Source: Hyphomicrobiales bacterium (GTDB lineage: Bacteria > Pseudomonadota > Alphaproteobacteria > Rhizobiales > Rhizobiaceae). Taken from it: a stretch of 64,000 bases of DNA. The notes beneath the pieces were generated by a model. The model searched no databases. It worked only from the letters and a program-made list of their open reading frames with translations, and had not been told where the DNA came from. The DNA lies in NCBI GenBank assembly GCA_900469475.1, contig UBXG01000006.1:410820-474819 (forward strand), written 5' to 3'. Positions within the stretch are counted from its first letter, which is position 1. The number at the start of each line of letters is the position of its first letter. This document shows, one piece after another, positions 16,130-26,740 of the stretch. A program made the translations under genes and the position numbers.

Positions 16130-17344
16130 TCAGTGGCGCTTTCCCGAATGAGCAGGCATGGCGACCGGCCTCGCCGGTGCCTTCGCCGCGCGCTGGCCAG
16201 CAAGCTCAAGCCGCTTGTGCTCGAGATGATAGGCATAGAGGAATTGTGCGGTAATGCCGAAGACGACATAGATGGCACCGACGACGGGACTCTTGTTGGT
16301 CACGTAGAGAAGGACCTGGCCGGCCATGGCGAGGATAGTACCGGCAACGAAGATGTTCAGCGAATGCCGCCCGAGGATCGTCAATGGGTGGCTTGCCGAG
16401 CGGCGCAGGAACGCCGAAATGGCGGGGATGCTGACGATCAGATAGGCGAGCGCCAGAACATGCAGCAGCCGCGGCAGCGACAGGAAGGTCTTGTCGAAGC
16501 CGGTGACGACGGTCGGCAGGCCGAGCATGGCGAGGTAGTCGCCGAGTATCCATAGCTTGTCGGTCACCCAGATGAAGGACACGAGCACATAGGCACAGGC
16601 GAGCGCGATCAGAACCGGATGGGCGGGGATTTTCCCGCCGCGCTTGACATGCATGCTGGCAATGAAGCCAATAACGAAAAGCAGCTGCCAGGATAGCGGA
16701 TTGAGGAACCAGAAACCATCAAGCAGCGTCGTGTGCGGCGCGATGTAATAGATGCCGGATACCAGCCAGACGCCGACCGAAACAGCGAGCAGAAGCAGGG
16801 GGCTCCTCGCCTCCAGCAGCATGATCAGCGGCAACATGAGGAACAGGGCGCCGTACATCGGAAGAATATTGTTGTAGCCGATTTGATGTCCGAGCGTCAG
16901 TAGCGCGGGAATGCCGCGCGCCGGATCCATCAGCAGAGCCAGGATATTCACTTCGCAAAGCAGGCCCTTCTGGTGGAAAATCCATGCGCCGGAGATGAAG
17001 AGCACCAGGGTCACGAAGGTCGTGATCATATGCGCCGTATAGAGCGTGAAGGCCCGCTTGATCGCCTTCCATGCCATCTTCAGCCGATTACCCGGAAGAA
17101 ATCTCGTTCCATAGGCAAGGCCGACCGACATGCCGGAAATCAGCACAAAGGCTTCGGCGCCATCGGAGAAGCCGAAATTCTTGGAGGTCAAATCCTCGAA
17201 GATCTGCCCCGGCACATGGTTGATGAAGATCATGATCAGAGCCAAGGCTCTGAGAACATCCAGTCGGGTATCCCTCTGCGAGACCGGCTTCGGCAAGCTC
17301 ACCCGTTGCGCCGGTGCCAGGCTCATCTGCGCCCTCGAATTCAT
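16130..17344 (-). CDS. opgC: OpgC-family glucan-modifying membrane acyltransferase
   Basis: Polytopic inner-membrane protein of 404 aa with about ten membrane segments, of the OpgC family. It opens with RDTRLDVLRALALIMIFINHVPG, the usual acyltransferase-type first helix with an Arg/His pair, followed by DGAEAFVLISGMSVGLAYG. OpgC of Rhodobacter sphaeroides succinylates osmoregulated periplasmic glucans, and Brucella Cgm does the same for cyclic glucan. Here the gene sits 90 bp downstream of ndvB on the same strand, so decoration of cyclic beta-1,2-glucan is the likely job (inference). Start: ATG at 17344 with AGGAGAG upstream; a GTG at 17365 is less well placed. Confidence 0.85.
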   Translation of the reverse strand: MNSRAQMSLAPAQRVSLPKPVSQRDTRLDVLRALALIMIFINHVPGQIFEDLTSKNFGFSDGAEAFVLISGMSVGLAYGTRFLPGNRLKMAWKAIKRAFTLYTAHMITTFVTLVLFISGAWIFHQKGLLCEVNILALLMDPARGIPALLTLGHQIGYNNILPMYGALFLMLPLIMLLEARSPLLLLAVSVGVWLVSGIYYIAPHTTLLDGFWFLNPLSWQLLFVIGFIASMHVKRGGKIPAHPVLIALACAYVLVSFIWVTDKLWILGDYLAMLGLPTVVTGFDKTFLSLPRLLHVLALAYLIVSIPAISAFLRRSASHPLTILGRHSLNIFVAGTILAMAGQVLLYVTNKSPVVGAIYVVFGITAQFLYAYHLEHKRLELAGQRAAKAPARPVAMPAHSGKRH

Positions 17345-17434
17345 CAAACTCTCCTGTTCCGACACTCAAATGCAATCGGGGCCAAAGAGTTCCCCCTTTG
17401 GCCCCGATCGTCGAAGCGAAGCAGTGCAGAAACG

Positions 17435-20400
17435 CTACTGTCCGATCGGAAAGCCCTCTTCGGGATGGGCGACCGCCCTGTCATTGATAGTGACCGAGTA
17501 TCCCGTCGCATCGGGCGCTTTTGAGACGGAAATACGGTAATTTCCGCTCGGCAGTTCGATATCTGCCGCAAAGCCATCCCAGTTCGAAGGCAATGCCGGC
17601 TTGACGAAAAGTCGTCCGTTTTTCACCCGGATGCCGAGAATGCCTTCGACAGCGACGCGATAGAGCCAGCCGGCGGATCCCGTATACCAGGTCCAGCCGC
17701 CACGGCCCGTCAACTGTCCTTCGCCGTAGATATCAGCAGCGACCACATAGGGCTCTACACGATAGGTATCGGCCTGATCACGATCGCGTGCATGGTTGAT
17801 CGGGTTCAGCATATCGAAGCAATGCCAGGCATCGTCGCCGCGATTCATTTCTGCCAGCGCCATGACCACCCAGGTGGCCGCGTGGGTGTACTGGCCGCCA
17901 TTTTCGCGCACACCGGGCGGATAGGACTTGATGTAGCCCGGATCGCGCGCCGACTTGGCGAAGGGCGGCGTGAACAGCCGGATCATACGGTTTTCATCGT
18001 CCACCAGCTTCTCGAGCACGGCATTCATCGCCTTCTCGCCGCGCGCCCTGTCGCCTTCGCCGGAGAGAATGTTCCAGGACTGCGCGATCGAATCGATCTG
18101 GCACTCGAAATTCTCGCTGGAGCCGAGCGGGCTGCCATCGTCGAAATAGCCGCGGCGATAATGACCGCCGTCCCAGCCCGCCGATTCCAGCGCCTTGCGC
18201 AGTTCCGGCAGATGGTCGGACCAGCGCTTGACGCGCTCCTTGTCGCCGCGTGCTTCGGCATAGGGCAGGAATGCGGTTAGCATGCCGGCAAGGAACCAGC
18301 CGAGCCAGACGCTTTCGCCGCGACCCTGGATGCCGACGCGGTTCATCCCGTCGTTCCAGTCGCCGCCGAGGATCAGCGGCAGGCCATTGCCGCCCTTGCG
18401 CTTGATCGCGAGATCGAGAGCCAGAGCCGCGTGCTCGTAGACGCTGACTTTGTCCTGCGACACGGTCGGCTGGTAGAAGACGTCATGCGTGCCGGGCATC
18501 AGCGCCGCACCCTCGACGAAGGCAAGTTCCTCATCGAGGAGCGACTTGTCGCCCGTTACCGTGCAGTACTGGTCGATGGCATAGGCAAGCCAGACGACGT
18601 CGTCCGAGATATGCGTACGCACGCCAGCGCCGCTGCCCGGCAGCCACCAATGCTGCACGTCGCCCTCGCGGAACTGACGCTGGGCCGCATTGAGGATCTG
18701 GTTGCGGGCAAGCTCCGGTCTATGCACCAGGAATGCCAGCGTATCCTGCAGCTGGTCGCGGAAGCCGAAGGCACCCGACGACTGGTAGAAGGCGGTACGC
18801 GACATGATACGGCAGCCGAGGCTCTGATAGGGCAGCCAGGCGTTGATCATGTTGTTCATCGCCTTGTCCGGCGTCGAGATCTTCACATGGCCGGTGAAGC
18901 CGTCCCAGAACTCCCGACCTGCCGAAAGCACGGCCTCGAAATCGGCCTTGCGGATTTCCGAAACCAGCGCGCGGGCTTCCTCGACGGTCGCCGTATCGCC
19001 CATATAGAAGCAGATTTCCTTCTGCTCGCCGGCGGCGATGGTCACATCGAAGGCCAGAGCGCCGCAGGGATCGCCGTCGAGATCGGTCGAGTTCGAGAGC
19101 GCGGCAGCCGTCACGACGGCTTCCGGCATCTGGATCGTGCCATGGCGGCCGATGAACTCGCGGCGGCTTGCCGAGAAGCTCGAATGCGTCTCGCTCGCCG
19201 CCATGAAGGCGGTGCGCTTGAAGTAATCGATGCTGTAGGGGTTGTTGGCAAACAACGCACCCGTCTCCTCATCCAGCGTCGACAGGATGAAGGGCCTGGT
19301 CTTGTTCTGATTGGTGCCGAGCACCCATTCCGCATAATTGTAGATCCGCAGCCGTCGGCTGCCGGCGCCCTTGTTGCTGAGCCGCAGACGGAAGAGCTTG
19401 ACCGGGCGCTCGCGATCGACCGTCTGCGTCAGCTCCAGCGCCACGCCATCGTCTTCGCTCGAGAAGACGGAGTAGCCGAGACCGTGACGCGCCTCGAAAC
19501 GGACCTTTGCATTGCGCGACAGGCCGGCATAGGGCGTCATGACCTTACTGCTATCGAGGTCGGCGACGTAGAGCGCCTCGCCCGGACGGTTGATGACCAT
19601 GTCGTTGGTCCAGGGCGTCAACTGATAGTCGCGCGAATTGTGGCTCCAGGTGAAGCCGCCGCCTTCGGCGGGAACGTGGAAGCCGAAGCGCTCGTTCGAG
19701 ATGACGTTGATCCACGGATGCGGCGTCGACTGACCGCCCGGCAGACGCACGACATATTCGCGACCGTCCTTGGCGAAGCCGCCGTAACCGTTCCAGAAAT
19801 CGAGATCGTCCTGCGCCTCGATAGGCTCGGCCGCAAAAACGGAATCCTGCAGCGTGGCCGGTACGGAGAGGCGATTGACTGGCGTGGTCTCATCGGACTG
19901 CGTCGAGGCAAACAGCGTCGCCGCGCGCGCGATCTGATCGACGAGCTTGCCGTTGCGGGCATGGAAGATCACCCGCGATGCGGCAAGGATCTCCTGGTAG
20001 GTCTCGTTTTCGATCTGGTCCTTGCGAACCGAGAAGATGTTCTGCCTGAGACCGTCGCCCTGGTTGTGACGGACGTGCTCGACGAGCTTGTCCAGCTCGC
20101 GCTGCATGTCCTGAGCCTGCTCGACAGCGCGCTCGTTGACGATCACCAGATCGGCGCTGATGCCGCGTGAACGCAGATATTCCGCCGCCATCAGTGCTTC
20201 TCGGGCGATTTCGAGGTCGATATCGTCGTTGATGCGCAGCGTGAAGATCGGGAAATCGCCCGAGATCGTCACCGGCCAGAGCGCGGACTGCGAATGCAGG
20301 CCGGCCTGCACGGTGGCGCCGTCGGCGCGCAGGTGCATGTCCGGATAGACCAGATAGCGGGCGAGCTTCTGGAAGGCGGCCGCCTGCTGCGAGGTAACGC

Positions 20401-23400
20401 CGACATGGCGCATCTGCATCTGCGTGCGGGTCCACGCCTGTGTCAGCTCGATGCCGAAGGTGTCGGGATTGCGGTAGCGCTCGACCGCCTTGTCGACCTC
20501 TTCGCGATTCGGCGCGGCAATGGTCCAGAAGATGATGCTGACCTTCTTGCCAGCGGGCACGCGCACCACACGACGCAGCGACAGGCAGGCATCCATGGTG
20601 AAGCCGTCCGTGCCGGAAAGCGTCGCACCCGGATCGAAGGCCGCGGCTTCCGCGAGCGTGCGGCCGCGGCCGAGGAATTTGCGGCGATCGGTTTCGAATT
20701 CGGTCGGACGCTCCGAACCTGCATTGTCGACGACCAGATGGGCGACCGATATATCCTGCTCGTTGTAGTCGCGCTTGTTGCGCTCGGCGCGGATCACGTC
20801 GCCGCTGTTGCCGATCTCGGTGCGCACGAACATGCGCGTGAAGACCGGGTGACCGGAATCGACGTCGTCACTCGCAAGGGCCGGCTCAAGATAGGAGGTC
20901 ACTTCGATGAAGCGGTCCTCCGTGCCCATGTTGAGCAGCGTCACACGGCGGCCTTCGGCATCATGCTCGGTGGCGACGATGCACTCCACATCACTGGTGA
21001 GATCGCCGACCGTCTTGCTGTATTCGACCTTTTCATCGCTGAAGGCGACCTTGGCCTTTTCCCCTTCGATGCTGCGCGGTTCCGCAGTCGCCGACCACCA
21101 TTGGCCGGAGGCGGTATCGCGCAGGAAGATGAAGGTACCCCAGCGGTCCTCCGTCGGGTCGGCCCGCCAGCGCGAGACGCTCAGCCCGTTCCAGCGCGAA
21201 TAGCCCGCGCCGGTCGCGGTCAGCATGACCGAATAATGACCGTTGGAAAGGAAGGCGAGCTCGCGATCCTGCGACGCCGGATCGGCGATCTTGCGGATTT
21301 CCGGACGCAGCATGTCTTCCTGGATATTGGCCGGCTGGTCGCTCTCATGCTTGGCGGCCATGACCGGAATATCGCGCGGCGCTTTTTCCTGCAGTAGCAG
21401 TTCGGCCGCTTCGATCACCGGATCGGCATGGAAGAGCTCGCGCAGGCGGCCGTTGAAGGCGACGTTGGCGATCGCGGCGATCGACATGCCGTGATGGTGT
21501 GCATAGTAGTTGTAGACCACCGCGCACTTCTTGCCTTCGGGAACGCGGGTCGGCGTGAAATCGACGGCATCATGGAAGCCGTAGATGCCGAGCGCGCCCA
21601 CCTTGCGCAATTTCTGCAGGTTTTCCAGCGCCGCAGCCGGCCGATACTGGCTGGCGAGGATCGAGGCATAAGGCGCGATGACGGCGTTCTGGCCGAGGCC
21701 GCGCTTGAGGCCGAGCGAAGGCACGCCGAAATTGGTGTACTGGTAGTGCATATAGTGGTCGCGGGCGTTGAAGGCCGCTTCCGAAATACCCCAGGGGATA
21801 TCGGAGCCAAGGCGCTTGGCGTAGTTCATCTGCTCCTGCACGACCAGATTATTCGTCTGGTTGAGGATACCGCCCTGGCGCTCCTGCATGACGAGCGGCG
21901 GCATCAGATATTCGAACATCGAGCCGGACCAGGAGACCAGCGCGCCGCGCGAGCCGACAGGCACGACCTGACGGCCGAGGCGATACCAGTGCTCCGTCGG
22001 CAAATCGCCCTTGGCGATGGCGAAAAGGCTGGTGAGGCGTGCTTCGGAGGCCAGAAGGTCGTAGCAGGCGGCATCGAGCTCATTGGTTTCGACGCGGAAG
22101 CCGATGGAAAGCAGGCGCCGTTCCGGACGATAGAGGAAGGCGTATTCCATGCCGAAGGCGAGTTCGCGCATCTGGTCACGCAACTTCGCCAGACGCTGGC
22201 GCAGCGAATCCACATTGGCGAGATCGAAGATGCTGTCGGCGATATGGCCCTCGCAGACCTTGACCAGCGACTGCGACCAGGTGAGCACCTCGCCGCTCTG
22301 GGTCGACTTCACCTCATGGTCGAGGTTTGCCGCAAGCTTCTGGATGTCCTGCGCCAGAACCGACAGGTTGATGACGCGGATCGAGGCGAATTCATGCTCG
22401 CGCTTGACGGCAGCAAGCGCGTTCTGGAAGCCGCCGATGCGCTCTTCCAGGCGGCGACGCAGCGGGCGCACCGTCTTGCGGTCATCCGGAAGCTCGGCAA
22501 GGGTTTCGGCGAGAATGCCGGCGACGTCGCCGATACCGTCGAGATTGCCCTGCATATGCGCTGATGGCGCTTCCGCCCAGATGCGGCAGGCGGAGGAAAC
22601 CGCAATCAGGTGGCCTGCGAAATTGCCGCTGTCGACAGCCGAGATGTAGCGCGCGCCCATCGGCTTCAGCGTGTCGGTATGATACCAGTTGCACAGGTGC
22701 CCGCGGAACTTTTCGAGCTTCGCCACGGTCGCCATGGTCTTTTCCATGCGATCGATGGTTTCCTCGAAGGAGGTCCAGCCGAAATGGCGCGCCGAGATGA
22801 CCGACAGAAGGTAGACACCGATATTGGTCGGCGACGTCCGCGATGCCACGACGGCATTCGGCGTCTGCTGCACGTTATCAGGCGGCAGATGGTTTTGCTG
22901 TTCGACGACGAAAGTTTCGAAATAGCGCCAGGTGCGCCGCGCGATCTTGCGCAGTTCGAACGAAACGCTTTCCGGCACTTCCAGCCGATCTTCGGTCTCG
23001 GCCGACTGGCTGACATACCAGGCGATCGCCGGCGACAGGACCCAGAGCAGTGCAAAGGGGATGCCGACGAAGAAGGCGTTGTTGCCGGAAAGCGACGCGA
23101 AAGCAAGTGCCAGCAGCGCGAGCACTGGCGCATGCCACATGACGCGGTAATGGCCGAGGATCGTCGTCTGTGCCGCGGCCTGGGCGCTCGCCGCGGTTCG
23201 CCATTGCAGCATCAGCTTGCGGCTGACGAAGGCACGATAAAGCGAACGGCCGATGGCATCGGCCATGACGCAGGCGCCATCGGCGATGAAGACGATACGC
23301 AATGCGACCTGTGCATTGGCGGCGCGGATATCCGACCAGACCGTATAGAGATGGGCGCGGGCGACGATATCGCTGCTGCGCGGAATGATGCCGTTGATGA

Positions 23401-25945
23401 GCGACAGCGTCGGGGCGACGAACAGGCAGAAGATCAGCAGGATCTGCCAGATGAGCGCCGCCAGCGGCTCCATGAAGTACCAACCGAGCACGGAGGCGAA
23501 GAACCAGGCGATCGGCGTCAGCGAGCGACGCAGATTGTCCATCATCTTCCAGCGGCCGAGGCCGGTGACGCCGCGCTTGGGGTTGAAGAGATAGGGAAGC
23601 AGCTGCCAGTCACCACGCGCCCAGCGATGCTGGCGCGAGACCTCGACTTCGTAGCGGATCGGGAAATCTTCGACCAGCTCGCAGTCGGTGACGAGGGCGC
23701 AGCGCGCCATCGAGCCTTCGAGCAGATCGTGGCTGAGGACGGCGTTTTCGTCGATCTTGCCTTTTAGCGACGCTTCGAAGGCATCGACATGATAGAGGCC
23801 CTTGCCGGTGAAGGTGCCTTCTTCCACCAGATCCTGATAGACGTCGGAAACGGCGAAGACGTATGGGTCGAGACCGCGGTTGACCGAGAAGACGCGCTGG
23901 AAGACCGACGCATCCTTGCCCGTGGTCAAGGACGGGGTGACGCGCGGCTGCAGCACGCCGTAGCCGCGCACGACACGCTTGCTATCGGGATCAAAAACCG
24001 GACGATTGATCGGGTGATGCAGCTTTCCGACGAGCTTCGTCACCGTATCGCGCACCAGGCGCGTATCGGAATCGAGCGTCATGACATACTGCACGTCCTT
24101 CGGCACGATATTGGCGCCGGGCAGGAAAGTGGTATCGCGGTCGCCGCGCAGCAGCATGTTCAGCTCGTGCAGCTTGCCGCGCTTGCGCTCCCAGCCCATC
24201 CAGGCGCCTTCGGACGGATTGTAGAGGCGGCGGCGATGCAGCAGATAGAAGCGCTGGACACCATCCTCGTCATAGCGGGCAGCGAGATTGGCGACTTCGC
24301 GGCGGGCATAATCGAGGATTTCCAGATCGCGCTCGCTCTCTTCCTCTTGGCTGTCAGGCCAGTCGCTGAGCAGCGCGTAATAGACTTCGCCGCGCGGATT
24401 GGCGAGATAATGGACCTCGAGATTGCGCACGAGCTCGTCGACACTGTCGCGGTTGCCGATCAGCGTCGGCACGACGACCAGCGTACGGGCCTCTTGCGGA
24501 ATGCCTTCCTTGAATTCGTAACCGACCAGACGCGCCGGCGTCAGATACATGGTGACGAAGAAATTGAAGAGGCCGGTGGCGCCTTCCGATGCCGGCAGCG
24601 AGAACATCAGCAGCAAGAGGATGGTCTCGGCCCACCCCATGCCGGCATGCAGCATGAAATAGCCGACGATACCGAGGGCCACGACGGTCAGGAACAGCAC
24701 CGGGGCCGCGATCGACAGCCAGTTGAGCTTGCGCCACTGACGCACGAAACTCACCGAAAGTGGCACACGGTAGCCGATTGCCTTTTCCAGCTTCTGCGTC
24801 TGCTGACCCATGATGAAGTCGCCGATATTCGGCTCACTTGCCTGCCCTTCGCCCGATGCCTTGGCGGCTTCGGTCATCGCCATGGCGATCTGGGCAATTT
24901 CCATTTCGGTCTTGTCGCAACGGCGCGCGAGCTTTTCGATACGGCGGCGATAGCTGTTGCGCGAGCCGGGATCGAGCTTGGCGTAGTCGGTCTCGTCCCA
25001 GAGCAGCTTGTCGACGGCGCTGACCTCTTCGACCCAGACGGACCAATCGGTATCGTCGATGAGACGCAGGCTCTTGATGATGTTGCCCATCGTCACATTG
25101 CCGGATGACAGGCGATTATGCTCGGCCATCATGACGCTTTCGGCGTCGGTGCCCGCCTCGGCAAGCCGCTTCTCAAGCCAGGTGACGGCGAGGCCCGACG
25201 TATGCGAGCCGTCGCGCAGACGGTAGAGGAACTGCGTGGCGAAGGTGTTGTCCGAGGTATAGGGCTCGAGCGTCTTCAGGAACTCGGCGACCTTGGCGTC
25301 GTCGTTCAGACGGATCAGTTCGTCGACGGCGGCATTCGCCTTCTTGCGGGTGATACGGCTCTGCTCGACGCGGCTCGAAATGCGGCGCAGGTTTTCGACG
25401 AGGATATACCGCACCAGCGAGGGAACGGCCCAAAGCTCGCCAATCTTCAGCATCTCCACCGACTGGAAACCTTCGACGAGCGCCAGCAGGCCCTGATTGG
25501 ATACGGTGCTATGCGTGTGGGCGACGTAGAGCCAGGCAAGCGCCATGGTGCGCGGCATAACCATGCCGTCGATGGTCAGCGTCTGCAGCTGGTCATAAAA
25601 CTTCTTCGGAAAATCGCGTCGGACTTCCTGAATGGCCTCTTCGATGATGTAGTGGTTGTCAAGCAGCCATTCGGCCGCCGGCGTGATCGATTCCCCCGCA
25701 TCGACATCGGCATTGGCCGAGCGATAGACGCGCAGGATCTCTTTCTCGTTTTCCTTGTGCCGGGCGAAGAAATCAAAGGGCGCAAAGCCTGGCAGCTTGG
25801 TTTTCGCGCCATTGCGGGCGAAGGCCGCGCCGCATTCCTTTATCTGCTCATTGGAAAAATAGGCGGCGCGGATCGCATCATTATGATCGATCTGCTTGGC
25901 ATCAGAATCGCGCGGCGTAACGGTGGAGAGATTTTGAGATGTCAT
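17435..25945 (-). CDS. ndvB: Cyclic beta-1,2-glucan synthase NdvB/ChvB
   Basis: Very large inner-membrane enzyme, 2836 aa, that initiates, elongates and cyclises beta-1,2-glucan from UDP-glucose on itself. The glycosyltransferase GT84 domain carries the DxD region VMTLDSDTRL (about residue 620) and QHRWARGDWQLLP (about 775), surrounded by membrane helices between roughly 410 and 1000. The C-terminal third is a GH94-type phosphorylase-like domain that controls ring size; it includes GGDWNDGMNRVG (about 2530) with the catalytic-type Asp. Length and domain order match S. meliloti NdvB and Brucella Cgs. I chose the ATG at 25945; a TTG 21 bases upstream is possible. No frameshift is seen along 8.5 kb. 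opgC follows on the same strand, and the exporter ndvA is about 4 kb away. Confidence 0.97.
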   Translation of the reverse strand: MTSQNLSTVTPRDSDAKQIDHNDAIRAAYFSNEQIKECGAAFARNGAKTKLPGFAPFDFFARHKENEKEILRVYRSANADVDAGESITPAAEWLLDNHYIIEEAIQEVRRDFPKKFYDQLQTLTIDGMVMPRTMALAWLYVAHTHSTVSNQGLLALVEGFQSVEMLKIGELWAVPSLVRYILVENLRRISSRVEQSRITRKKANAAVDELIRLNDDAKVAEFLKTLEPYTSDNTFATQFLYRLRDGSHTSGLAVTWLEKRLAEAGTDAESVMMAEHNRLSSGNVTMGNIIKSLRLIDDTDWSVWVEEVSAVDKLLWDETDYAKLDPGSRNSYRRRIEKLARRCDKTEMEIAQIAMAMTEAAKASGEGQASEPNIGDFIMGQQTQKLEKAIGYRVPLSVSFVRQWRKLNWLSIAAPVLFLTVVALGIVGYFMLHAGMGWAETILLLLMFSLPASEGATGLFNFFVTMYLTPARLVGYEFKEGIPQEARTLVVVPTLIGNRDSVDELVRNLEVHYLANPRGEVYYALLSDWPDSQEEESERDLEILDYARREVANLAARYDEDGVQRFYLLHRRRLYNPSEGAWMGWERKRGKLHELNMLLRGDRDTTFLPGANIVPKDVQYVMTLDSDTRLVRDTVTKLVGKLHHPINRPVFDPDSKRVVRGYGVLQPRVTPSLTTGKDASVFQRVFSVNRGLDPYVFAVSDVYQDLVEEGTFTGKGLYHVDAFEASLKGKIDENAVLSHDLLEGSMARCALVTDCELVEDFPIRYEVEVSRQHRWARGDWQLLPYLFNPKRGVTGLGRWKMMDNLRRSLTPIAWFFASVLGWYFMEPLAALIWQILLIFCLFVAPTLSLINGIIPRSSDIVARAHLYTVWSDIRAANAQVALRIVFIADGACVMADAIGRSLYRAFVSRKLMLQWRTAASAQAAAQTTILGHYRVMWHAPVLALLALAFASLSGNNAFFVGIPFALLWVLSPAIAWYVSQSAETEDRLEVPESVSFELRKIARRTWRYFETFVVEQQNHLPPDNVQQTPNAVVASRTSPTNIGVYLLSVISARHFGWTSFEETIDRMEKTMATVAKLEKFRGHLCNWYHTDTLKPMGARYISAVDSGNFAGHLIAVSSACRIWAEAPSAHMQGNLDGIGDVAGILAETLAELPDDRKTVRPLRRRLEERIGGFQNALAAVKREHEFASIRVINLSVLAQDIQKLAANLDHEVKSTQSGEVLTWSQSLVKVCEGHIADSIFDLANVDSLRQRLAKLRDQMRELAFGMEYAFLYRPERRLLSIGFRVETNELDAACYDLLASEARLTSLFAIAKGDLPTEHWYRLGRQVVPVGSRGALVSWSGSMFEYLMPPLVMQERQGGILNQTNNLVVQEQMNYAKRLGSDIPWGISEAAFNARDHYMHYQYTNFGVPSLGLKRGLGQNAVIAPYASILASQYRPAAALENLQKLRKVGALGIYGFHDAVDFTPTRVPEGKKCAVVYNYYAHHHGMSIAAIANVAFNGRLRELFHADPVIEAAELLLQEKAPRDIPVMAAKHESDQPANIQEDMLRPEIRKIADPASQDRELAFLSNGHYSVMLTATGAGYSRWNGLSVSRWRADPTEDRWGTFIFLRDTASGQWWSATAEPRSIEGEKAKVAFSDEKVEYSKTVGDLTSDVECIVATEHDAEGRRVTLLNMGTEDRFIEVTSYLEPALASDDVDSGHPVFTRMFVRTEIGNSGDVIRAERNKRDYNEQDISVAHLVVDNAGSERPTEFETDRRKFLGRGRTLAEAAAFDPGATLSGTDGFTMDACLSLRRVVRVPAGKKVSIIFWTIAAPNREEVDKAVERYRNPDTFGIELTQAWTRTQMQMRHVGVTSQQAAAFQKLARYLVYPDMHLRADGATVQAGLHSQSALWPVTISGDFPIFTLRINDDIDLEIAREALMAAEYLRSRGISADLVIVNERAVEQAQDMQRELDKLVEHVRHNQGDGLRQNIFSVRKDQIENETYQEILAASRVIFHARNGKLVDQIARAATLFASTQSDETTPVNRLSVPATLQDSVFAAEPIEAQDDLDFWNGYGGFAKDGREYVVRLPGGQSTPHPWINVISNERFGFHVPAEGGGFTWSHNSRDYQLTPWTNDMVINRPGEALYVADLDSSKVMTPYAGLSRNAKVRFEARHGLGYSVFSSEDDGVALELTQTVDRERPVKLFRLRLSNKGAGSRRLRIYNYAEWVLGTNQNKTRPFILSTLDEETGALFANNPYSIDYFKRTAFMAASETHSSFSASRREFIGRHGTIQMPEAVVTAAALSNSTDLDGDPCGALAFDVTIAAGEQKEICFYMGDTATVEEARALVSEIRKADFEAVLSAGREFWDGFTGHVKISTPDKAMNNMINAWLPYQSLGCRIMSRTAFYQSSGAFGFRDQLQDTLAFLVHRPELARNQILNAAQRQFREGDVQHWWLPGSGAGVRTHISDDVVWLAYAIDQYCTVTGDKSLLDEELAFVEGAALMPGTHDVFYQPTVSQDKVSVYEHAALALDLAIKRKGGNGLPLILGGDWNDGMNRVGIQGRGESVWLGWFLAGMLTAFLPYAEARGDKERVKRWSDHLPELRKALESAGWDGGHYRRGYFDDGSPLGSSENFECQIDSIAQSWNILSGEGDRARGEKAMNAVLEKLVDDENRMIRLFTPPFAKSARDPGYIKSYPPGVRENGGQYTHAATWVVMALAEMNRGDDAWHCFDMLNPINHARDRDQADTYRVEPYVVAADIYGEGQLTGRGGWTWYTGSAGWLYRVAVEGILGIRVKNGRLFVKPALPSNWDGFAADIELPSGNYRISVSKAPDATGYSVTINDRAVAHPEEGFPIGQ

Positions 25946-26740
25946 GGATTCGGGTTCTGGGTCCAAACAGAGTGAGTGGCATTGTCGCCTTTATCGTTTC
26001 TGCCCTGCCCGACGCAAGAATTCACGCATTTGGACCCTTTTGCTTCGCTTCCCGGCGGGCGAAGGGGGTGAATTCGAAGTGACGGCTTAGAACAAACTTA
26101 TACAGGCGAAGATTTTCACGGGGCGTTCTTAAAGATTGCGGCGACTATTCGTCATCATCCAAAAGGGTGTCCGTGAAACTGGATACGCGACCAAATGGTT
26201 CCGGCAGCGATCCGCAGAGGTCAACGACAATCGATCAAGGTCATGAGGCATTCTCCCTAGGCTGATTCATCCCGTTTCGGAAATTCAGCATGGTTCGGCA
26301 TATTGAATCCTCCATATCCCGCAGAAGATGAACTTAAACTGAACCCCATAAAAAGATTCGCAAATTCCTGTCGGAGCGCATCGTTTTTCGAAGCTGCGCA
26401 GAACTGAGCCCATACCTGCCTGTGAATGGCAACCCCGCAGGGCCAAGACACATCCTCCCTGTCATGCCATCACAGCGATTCGCCTTCACTCCGAAAAGAG
26501 AGGCAATACGGAATAGCACGGCGACCAGCCGAGCCGCCGAATGGCAACGCGCGAAGCGCTTACGCGAGCGTATTTTGGGAGGAAGTTTACTGTTTTCACA
26601 CGGCACATTCTATCGGCCGGGCAAATTTCTTTGCGCAGCAAAATAATGCCAGGAAAACGAAGTGGAATTTACCGGGGGGGGGCGCCGAGAAATCGGCCAA
26701 ACAAGCGGCAGTATTCCCTGCCGCTTCCAAAGGCACCACC
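25946..26740. other. Gene-poor region upstream of ndvB
   Basis: About 800 bp with no supported gene. A ribosome-site-like GGAGG precedes a 14-codon minus-strand frame (MPNHAEFPKRDESA) ending near 26262; it is too short to call but could be a leader peptide. The ndvB promoter must lie in the left part. A GGGGGGGG run occurs near 26682. Confidence 0.4.
26703..26726 (-). terminator. Terminator-like hairpin after the small membrane-protein gene
   Basis: A perfect 9-bp inverted repeat (AAGCGGCAG at 26703-26711 with CTGCCGCTT at 26718-26726) and a 6-nt loop. It lies 14 bases after the small gene's stop on the minus strand and reads into TTGTTT. Confidence 0.6.

Noticed and set aside
18431..25108. 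Several 360-580 codon plus-strand frames opposite ndvB
   Set aside because: Same shadow effect along the 8.5-kb ndvB gene; no recognisable protein and no start signals.
26257..26451. 64-codon minus-strand frame upstream of ndvB
   Set aside because: Low-complexity composition; only an internal 14-codon piece has a good ribosome site, too little to call a gene.
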